Source of the DNA: Apodemus sylvaticus
Taxonomy: Eukaryota > Chordata > Mammalia > Rodentia > Muridae
Assembly: GCF_947179515.1 (NCBI RefSeq)
Contig: NC_067485.1
Span: forward strand, 76,399,346-76,463,345
Length of the DNA: 64,000 nt
Direction of reading: 5' to 3'
The translations under genes and the position numbers were made by a program. The notes beneath the pieces are model-generated. The model did no database searches and was not told the origin of the DNA. It worked only from the letters and a program-made list of their open reading frames with translations. Shown one piece after another: positions 56,913 through 64,000 of the stretch. Positions within the stretch are counted from its first letter, which is position 1; each line of letters starts with the position of its first letter.

Positions 56913-58425
56913 ACAAATACCCTAGTAATAACACATGCTGGCAAGAATGTGGAGAAAGACAACCCTCCTCTATTGCTAGTGAGATTACAAACTGGTACAA
57001 CTACTCTAGAAAACAATCCAGCAGTTCCTTAGAAGACCCAGCTATACCACTCTTGGTCATATATCCAAAAGATACTCCACCATACCACAAGGATATGGGT
57101 TCCACTATGTTCATAGCAGCCTTATTTATAATATCCAGAATCTGAAAAAACCCTGATGTCCCTTAACTGAAAATGGTTACAGAAAATGTTGTTCATTTTC
57201 ACAGTGAATACTATTCGGCTATCAAAAATGAGGACATCATGAATTTTGCAGCTAAATGAATGGAACTAGAAAATATCATCCTGAGTGTGTTAACCCAGCA
57301 AAAGGGATATGAATGGTAAGAATTTACTGATCAGTGGATATTAGCCAAAAAGTAAAGAATACCTATAGTACAACTCAGACCATATGAAGCTTAACAAGAA
57401 TTAAGGCCCAAGTGAGGATGCTTCAATTCTAGGTAGAAGAAAATCATCATGTGAGGCAGAGGGAGGGAAGGACCTTGGTGTGAGCGGAAGAGGGAAAGAA
57501 AAAAGAGAACATGATCAGATATGGAGGGAGACAGGAGAGAAGCCTAGAGGACCAGTAGAATGAATGGAAATATGCAACAGTGGTGGTTAGGAGGCAGGGA
57601 GAACTTCTAGAAAGTTCCAGAGACCTGGGGTGTGAGAGGCTCCTAGGACTCAATGGGGATGACCTTAGGCAAAATGTCCAAGAGTCAGGAGATGAAACCA
57701 GAAGAGTTGACTTCCAGTAATTAGAGAGGATCCCCAGTGGAGGGATGGAGCTACCTATCTTCATTCAAAGATTTTGACCCATAATTGTTCCAGTCTAAAA
57801 GAAATGCAGAGACAAAACAGGAGTGGAGACTGAAGGAAAGGCCATCTAGTGACCAGCCCAACTTGGGATCCATCTCATGGCTAGTCACCAAACCCTGACA
57901 CTATTACCAATGCCATGCTGTGCTCACAGACAGGAACCTAGCATGGTTGACCTCTGAGAGGCTCTACTAGCATCTGACTGAGAAATGTGCAGCTACTTAT
58001 AGTCAACTATTGGACTGAGATCAGTGACCCCTATAGAACAGTTAGGGAAAGGATGGAAGGAACTGAAGAGGATGGCAACCCCTATGGAAGACCAACAGTA
58101 TCAACTAACCCAGACCCCTAGAAACTCCTAGGGACAAAGCCACCAACCAAAGAGCATGCATGGGCTGGTCTGTGGCTGCCAGAACATATGTAGCAGAAGA
58201 CTGCCTTGTTTGACCTCAGTGGGAGAGGATGTGCCTAATCCTGTAGAGACTTGATACTCCAAGGAAGAGGAATGCTGTGGGATGGAGTTTGGGGGGATGG
58301 GAGGTGGGGGAACATCCTATCAAAGGCAAAGAGTATGGAGTGTAGAACTAATTCTAGGAGGGGGTTCAGGAAGGGGGCAACATTTGAAATGTAAATAAAA
58401 TAATTTAATAAATCTAAAAAATGGA
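56913..58425 (+). mobile_element. 5'-truncated Lx-type L1, about 1.5 kb, sense
   Basis: ORF2 C-terminal part ('acatgctggcaagaatgtgg', 'gttccactatgttcatagca'), then Lx-type 3' UTR ('cccaacttgggatccatctc', 'gccttgtttgacctcagtgg', 'gatacttgatactccaagg'-like block) ending 'catttgaaatgtaaataaaa'. A 10-bp direct repeat, acaaaatccc, lies at 56903-56912 and 58426-58435. No open ORF2. Confidence 0.82.
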
Positions 58426-58435
58426 ACAAAATCCC

Positions 58436-59512
58436 TATCCTGTGACATTATCAAATCACCATAATTACAGAGCCCCCAAAATGGATCTGCTTGTATTAAG
58501 AGGTATCTGTCTGGTTTTATAGAGGTGCATATGAATGGCTAGGAATGTTGCTATGCTCCTAGTTTTTCTTAAAATGATGGACCTTCCCTGGGCAATGTCT
58601 CATAATAGAAAATGGATCTTATGTTCATAAGCTAATTTGAAATTTTTCTTTCCACTTTCACAACCACGTTTTAACTCTGTAAAGAAATGGAAGGCTGGTG
58701 GTCAAATGTCAGCAGTATTTCAATGAATAAGTGTTTAGTGTAACTACTCCAAACACTCTATTTCTTTGCCAACCCAGGAAAACATCAAAAAGACTTCTGG
58801 TAGCCATGGCAACAGAACCAGGAAACTGCACAAATTTGGGCAGTTTTTCTTGCATCTATTTCCTATTCCCCCTCCAATTTTGCAGAAAATCAGAATCTAA
58901 TTGGACACAGCTGCCTTCACTTTGGTTTGCTTATTAAGCTAAATTCAAATTATGTCTTGTTTTATTCATTTAATTAATAGGGCATCAGTTTTTGACATTC
59001 TAATCCATTTTACTTGAAAGACAGAGATTTATGAGAAAGTTTCACAAGAAAAATTTTAGTGGAAGATATGCAGAAATGCACAGCCAGGCAACACTTTAAT
59101 TATTTCATTAAAAATTATTCACACATAAAATATCTTAGTCTGTCATTGATGGCATGGCTTCAGCTGAGTAACAAATTATTACAACCTAACTAGTCAGTGG
59201 TAATTGAAGAAAGAGCTCATCGATAAAAAAGATATTCATTCATACAGTTACTAAATTGAGCTATTTGGTCCATTACAATACCAATAACTGTTACTACTGT
59301 TCCTGTATCTTAATAACATGTTACATGTGCTATACATATATACTGCATACTTACCACACATATTAAAACATTCCTCTTTAATGCTTAAACTCAGTATGGA
59401 AGTTAAAATTTAGATCAGTACCTAAAGCTTATAAAATTAATGCATTCAAGACATTGGCGTTCTGAGTGATTAATTTTGATTTAAAGATTCTTTATCATTA
59501 AGTAGTTTAATT
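58436..59512. other. AT-rich unique DNA
   Basis: No gene or assignable repeat seen. Confidence 0.5.
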
Positions 59513-59640
59513 CAGGCCAGGCTTGTCCATAAAGATCAGTAATCCCAAAATTCAAAGTGATAGCTAGTAGAAAAACATAATGAGTTGAATCTTAACCTGG
59601 GAAATCCGGAAGACCCTGCTCTAAAACAAAATAGATTTTT
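59513..59640 (+). mobile_element. Degenerate B1-like SINE, sense (candidate)
   Basis: 'aggccaggcttgtccataaa', 'agtaatcccaaaattcaaag', 'aagaccctgctctaaaacaa' echo the B1/pre-B1 start, middle and tail. Divergence is high. Confidence 0.4.
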
Positions 59641-60170
59641 TAAAATTATAAGTTGTATTTATCAGATAATCAAATTGGCTAAGTCTAATTCATTCAAAAA
59701 TTCTTGTGGAACTGTTTTTATGACTAAAACTCTCATTTTCCCCCTAAGCTTTCAATCATTACTTTTATTTTATTTTATTTTATTTGATATATTCTTTATT
59801 TACATTTCAAATGACTTCCCCTTTCCTGGTTCCCCCATCCCACAAAGTCCCATGAGCCCTCTTTCATCCCCCTGTTCTCCAATCAAGCCCGTCCCACTTT
59901 CCTGTCCTGGTATTTCCCTCCAAGGCTACATCAAGGTTTTCCAGGACCAGGGGCCTTTTCCTTCCTTCTTCTTGAACATCATTTGATATGTGAATAGAAA
60001 TCCTCTGGGTATATGTCCAGGAGTATAACGGGGTGCTTTGATAGTATCATACCCAGTTTTCTGAGGAACCACCAGACTGATTTCCAGAGTGGTTGTACCA
60101 GCTTGCAACCCCACCAACAGTGGAGGAGTGTTCCTCTTTCTCCACGTCCTTGTCAGCACCTGCTGTCCCC

Positions 60171-60835
60171 TCAGTTTTTGATTCTGACTGGTGTGAGGTG
60201 AAATTTCAGAGTTGTTTTCCTAATGACCAAGGATATTGAACATTTCTTTAAGTAATTACCAGCCATTTGATATTCCTCAGGTGAAATTCTTTGTTTAGCC
60301 TGTACCCCACTTTTAATAGGTTTATTTGGTTCTCTGGAGTCTAACATCTTGAATTCTTTGTATATATCGGGTATTAAAACTCTGCCAAATGTAGGGTTGA
60401 TAAAGATCTTTCCCCATTTTTTGGTTGCCATTTTGTCCTATTGACAGTGTCCTTTGCCTTACAGAAACTTTGTAATTTTATGAGGTACCATTTGTCAATT
60501 CTTGATCTTAGAGCATAAGCTATTGGTGTGCTGTTCAGGAAATTTTGCCCTGTGCCCATGTCCTCAAGGCTCTTCCCCACTTTCCTTTCTATTAGTTTCA
60601 GTGTGTCTGGTTTTACGTAGAGGTCCTTGATCCACTTGGGCTTGAGCTTAGTACATTGAGATAAGAATGGATCAATTCGCATTCTTCTGCATGCTGACTT
60701 CCAGTTGAACCAGCACCATTTGTTGAAAAGGCTATCTTTTTTCTGCTGGATGGACTTTGCTCCTTTGTCAAAGATCAAGTGACAATAGGTGTGTGGGTTC
60801 ATTTCTGGGTCTTCAATTCTATTCCATTGATACAC
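60171..60835 (-). pseudogene. L1 ORF2 C-terminal remnants
   Basis: Two overlapping frames: 153 aa at 60374-60835 ('[20 protein letters not shown]', '[20 protein letters not shown]') and 86 aa at 60171-60431 ('FINPTFGRVLIPDIYKEFKM'). Both match the post-RT part of ORF2p. The frame change between them is a one-base indel near 60.4 kb. Downstream, most of the C-terminal Cys-rich region is lost by stops and the 59997 deletion. Confidence 0.85.
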
Positions 60836-61422
60836 CTGCCTGTCATTTTACCAATGTCACACAGTTTTTTATCACTATTGCTCTGTAGTACTGCTTGAGG
60901 TTCAGGATACTGATTCCCCTGGAAGTTCTTTTACTGTTGAGAATAGTTTTAGCTATCCTGGTTTTTTGTTATTCCAGATGAATTTGAGAATTGCTTTTCC
61001 TAACGCTATGAAGAATTGCATTGGAATTTTGATGGAGAGTGCATTGAATCTGTATATTGCTTTCAGCAAGATGGCCCTTTATACTATTTTAATCCTGCCA
61101 ATCCACGAGCATGGAAGGTTTTTCCATTTTCTGAGGTCTTCTTCAATTTCTTTCTTCAAAGACTTGAAATTCTTACCATAGAGATCTTTCACTTGTTTGG
61201 TTAGAGTCACACCAAGATACTTTATATTGTTTGTGGCTATTGTGAACGGTGTCATTTCCCCTAGTTTCTTTTTTATCCTGTTTATCCTTTGAGTATAGGA
61301 AGGCTACAGATTTGCTTGAATTGATTTTATAATAAACCACTTTGCTGAAGTTGTTTATCAGCTGTAGAAGTTCTCTGGTGAAGTTTTTTTTTGGGGGGGG
61401 GGTTGCTTACCTATACTATCAT

Positions 61423-61434
61423 ATCATCTGCAAA
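61423..61434 (-). other. L1 RT catalytic motif F-A-D-D (intact)
   Basis: The minus strand reads ttt gca gat gat, the RT catalytic core. Directly beside it a T9-G10 homopolymer (about 61385-61402) has expanded and breaks the frame. Confidence 0.8.
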
Positions 61435-61902
61435 TAGTGATAATTTGACTTCTTCCTTTCCAATTATTATCCCTTTGACCTCCCTTTGTTGTCTAATTGC
61501 TCTAGCTAGAACTTCAAGTACTATATTGAATAAATATGGAGAGAGAGGCAGCCTTATCTAGTCCCTGATTTTAGTGTGATTGCTTCAAGTTTCTCTCCAT
61601 TTAGTTTGATGTTGGCGACTGGTTTGCTTTTACTATGTTTAGGTATGGGCCTTGAATTCCTGTTCTTTTCAAGACTTTTAACATAAAAGGACGCTGAATT
61701 TTGTCAAATGCTTTTTCACCAATGAAATGACCATGGGGCTTTTTTCTTTGAGTTTCTTTATGTAGTGGATTACATTGTTGGGCTTCCGTATATTAAACTA
61801 TCCCTGCATCACTGGGATGAAGCCTACTTGATCATGGTGCATGATTGTTTTGATGTGTTCTTGGATTCAGTTGGCAAGTATTTTATTGAGTATTATTGAA
61901 TT

Positions 61903-61908
61903 GATATT
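61903..61908. repeat. Left 6-bp TSD of solo LTR
   Basis: gatatt, repeated at 62424-62429. Removing the LTR and one copy restores continuous L1 sequence ('ttgatattcataagagaaat'). Confidence 0.9.
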
Positions 61909-62423
61909 TGCCAGGAGCCATTCTCACATAGATCCTTTTAGCCATCTTACATGCTCAAGGCTGCTTTAGAAGGAAAAATATTATCTCCCAGGCTAGCCAA
62001 GCAGCATGTTGGTCAGAAGAAACAGAGCAGTTGGTCAGAACAAACAGAGCTCAACTGCAGTTAAGTTACCATAGCAACTTCTTTCCACTTCACCTCCTCT
62101 TGATAATTTTAGTTAGCCAACTTTCTGCAGATGCAGCCAGCTTCGTCATGAGATTCTGGGAGACAATTCTGAGAGACTATTCCCTAGAGACCCCCTCCTA
62201 CCCTTCTGAGAGACTGGTCCCTGGAGACAATCCCTGGAGACGAAGTTTTGCCCCCACCTTACCCCTTCCCTACACCTTGCTCACTTTCCTTTATGTGTGA
62301 GAAAATAAAATTTGGCAGCTTAATCAGAATTCCTGTCTTGCTGTCCATCTCTTGAGTCTCTTGTCCCCCATTCTCTCCTAGGTGCTTCAGGGAATACCGT
62401 TGACTGTCCTGCAGGTCGGGACA
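61909..62423 (+). mobile_element. Solo LTR (class II/ERVK-like), 515 bp
   Basis: Starts 'TGccaggagccattctcac' and ends 'gcaggtcgggaCA', with exact 6-bp TSDs. TG/CA ends with a 6-bp TSD are typical of class II (ERVK/IAP-like) elements. AATAAA lies at 62304-62309. A 22-bp near-exact tandem repeat (62008-62029, 62030-62051) and repeated 'gagact..ccctrgagac' units lie in U3. The 89-aa frame at 62031-62300 is non-coding LTR sequence. No internal retroviral genes remain. Confidence 0.88.
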
Positions 62424-62429
62424 GATATT

Positions 62430-64000
62430 CATAAGAGAAATTGGTCTAAACTTCTCTTTGTTGTATCTTTATGTGATTTCAGTATCAGCAAAATTGTAGC
62501 TTCATAGAATGAGTTGGGTAGTGTTCCTTCTGTTTCTATTTTGTGGAATAGTTTTAAAAGTATTGGTGATAGGTCTTCTTTGAAGGTACGATATAATTCT
62601 GCACTAAAACCATTTGGTCCTGTGCTTTTTTGTTTGGGAGACTGTCAGTGGCCACTTCTATTTCTTTAGGGGTTATGAGACCATTTAGATGGTCTATCTG
62701 ATCCTGATTAAACTTTGATAGTTGGTATCTGTCTAGGAAGTTTTCCATTTCATCCAGATTTTCCAGTTGTGTTGGGTATAGGCTTTGGTAGTAGGATCTG
62801 AAGATTTTTGAATTTCCTAAGTTTCTGTTGTTATTTCTCCCTTTTCATTTCTGATTTTATTGATTTGGATACTGTATCTGCCCTCTGGTTAGTCTGGCTA
62901 AAGGTTTATCTATCTTGTTGATTTTCTCAAACAATCAGCTCCTGGTTTTGTTGATTCTTTGTATAGTTCTTTTTGTTTCTACTTTGTTGATTTCAGCACT
63001 GAGTTTGATGATTTCATGCCTTCTACTCCTCTTGGGTGTATTTGCTTCTTTCTGTTCCAAAGCTTTCAGGTGTTCTGTTAATCTCTCCAGCTTCTTTTCA
63101 GAGGCACTCAGAGCTGAGTTTTCCTCTTAGCACTGCTTTCATTGTGTCCCATAAATTTGGATATACTGTGCCTTCATTTTCATTAAATTCTAAAAATCTT
63201 TGACTTCTTTCCTTATTTCTTCTTTGACCAAGGTATCATTGAGTAAAGTAATGTTCAGCTTCTATGTGTATGTGGGCTTTCTGTTGTTTGTGTTGCTATT
63301 GAAGACCACCCTTACTCCATAGTGATCTGATAGGAGCTATGGGATTAGTTAGATCATCTTATATTTGTTGAGGTCTGTCTTGTGACCAATTATATGGTCA
63401 ATTTTGGAAAAGGTACCATGAGGTACTGAGAATAAGGTATATAACATTTAGAATGAAATGTTCTATAGATATCTATTAAATCCATTTGGTCCCAAACATC
63501 TGTTACTTTCATTGTGTCTCTGTTTAGTTTGTGTTTCTCTGATCTGTCCTTTGAGGAGAGTGGGGGTTGAAGTCACCCCCAATTATATTGTGGGATGCAA
63601 TGTGTGCTTTAAGCTTTAGTAAAGTTTCTTTTATGAATGAGGGTGACCTTGTATTTGGAGCATAGATGTTCAGAATTGAGAATCTTCCTGGTATATTTTT
63701 CCTTTGATGAGTATAAAGTGTCCTTCTATGACTTTTTTGAAGACTTTTGGTTGAAAGTCTATTTTATTGGATATTAGAATGGTCACTCCAGCTTGTTTTC
63801 TGGGCCTATTTGCTTAGAAAATGTTTTCCAGTCTTTTACTCTGGGGTAGTGTTTGTCTATGACACTGAGATGCGTTTCCTGTATGCAGCAAAATGTTAGG
63901 TCCTGTTTATGTATCCAGTCTGTTAGTCTATGTCTTTTTATTGGGGAATTGAGTCCATTGATTTTAAGAGATATTAAGGAATATTGATTGTTGTTTCCTG
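62430..64000 (-). pseudogene. L1 ORF2 endonuclease/linker remnant
   Basis: The minus strand carries ORF2 from the pre-RT region (62554-62748 frame: 'NFLDRYQLSKFNQDQIDHLN') back to the endonuclease domain. The catalytic-domain tetrad Q-E-T-H is readable at 63870-63881. Many stops and frameshifts separate the recognisable pieces, so no endonuclease could be made. The copy is older than the L1s at 31 and 44 kb. Confidence 0.85.

Larger units (their letters stand above)
59785..64000 (-). mobile_element. Long antisense L1, runs off the window
   Basis: Antisense 3' UTR from about 59785 ('tttacatttcaaatgacttc'), a deletion near 59997, then ORF2 from C-terminus towards N-terminus. It is interrupted by an LTR at 61909-62423. 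At 63.9-64.0 kb the minus strand reads the endonuclease N-terminus, with 'NGLNSPIKRHRLTDW' recoverable. ORF1 and the 5' UTR, if present, lie beyond the window. Confidence 0.92.

Noticed and set aside
62031..62300. 89-aa frame in the LTR
   Set aside because: It lies wholly within a solo LTR and crosses its U3 repeats; not a retroviral gene.

Overview
This 64-kb window is murine rodent genomic DNA, most likely Mus. It is AT-rich, non-genic and heavily loaded with retrotransposons. The lineage call rests on recognisable rodent repeats: B1, B3 and B4 SINEs, the rodent Lx-type L1 3' UTR, younger mouse-type L1 tails, and long CA/GA/CTTT/GGAA microsatellites. The B1 at about 50.73-50.87 kb has the form I associate with Mus. 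Rat is not formally excluded. I found no convincing protein-coding exon, CpG island, tRNA or rRNA gene. Nearly all long reading frames are L1 ORF2 remnants or microsatellite translations.

Layout. 0-5.3 kb: unique DNA, an old sense L1 3' UTR split by an antisense L1 3' end, then B3, B4 and B1-like SINEs. 5.3-9.1 kb: a 1.47-kb L1 with a perfect 13-bp target-site duplication (TSD), a second short L1 that carries extra 3' DNA with its own poly(A) signal and tail, and an older L1 3' UTR. 9.8-14.2 kb: an ancient dispersed repeat, a B4-B3 pair, microsatellites and an Lx-type L1 3' UTR ending in a tetranucleotide array. 14.7-19.7 kb: mostly unique. 20.6-22.3 kb: an ancient mammalian L1 and further fragments.

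23.2-28.85 kb: an old sense L1 broken by a 3-kb LTR-internal-LTR element (5-bp TSD, polypurine tract), by a solo LTR of the same family, and by an antisense L1 nested in the first LTR. 30.2-32.1 kb: an antisense LTR with a TATA box and poly(A) signal around a large GA/CA array, then a young antisense L1 with a 15-bp TSD. 32.1-36.1 kb: repeat-poor. 36.1-38.3 kb: a sense L1. 43.5-47.2 kb: an old antisense L1 interrupted by a young L1 with a twin-priming 5' inversion and a 16-bp TSD. 49.0-53 kb: B3, L1, B1, a large AT palindrome, and an unusual composite local duplication. 55.9-58.4 kb: a rodent repeat and an Lx-type L1. 59.8-64.0 kb: a long antisense L1 whose ORF2 nearly reaches its N-terminus at the window edge, interrupted by a 515-bp solo LTR with a 6-bp TSD.

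The genes here do not work together as a pathway. The content is a layered record of retrotransposition. I do not see a new biological system. The most unusual signals are a 181-bp insertion built from two exact local copies (52.1-52.3 kb), the L1 3' transduction (8.26-8.34 kb), the inverted L1 (44.15-46.76 kb), the LTR element with B1-like internal sequence, and several perfect AT palindromes.
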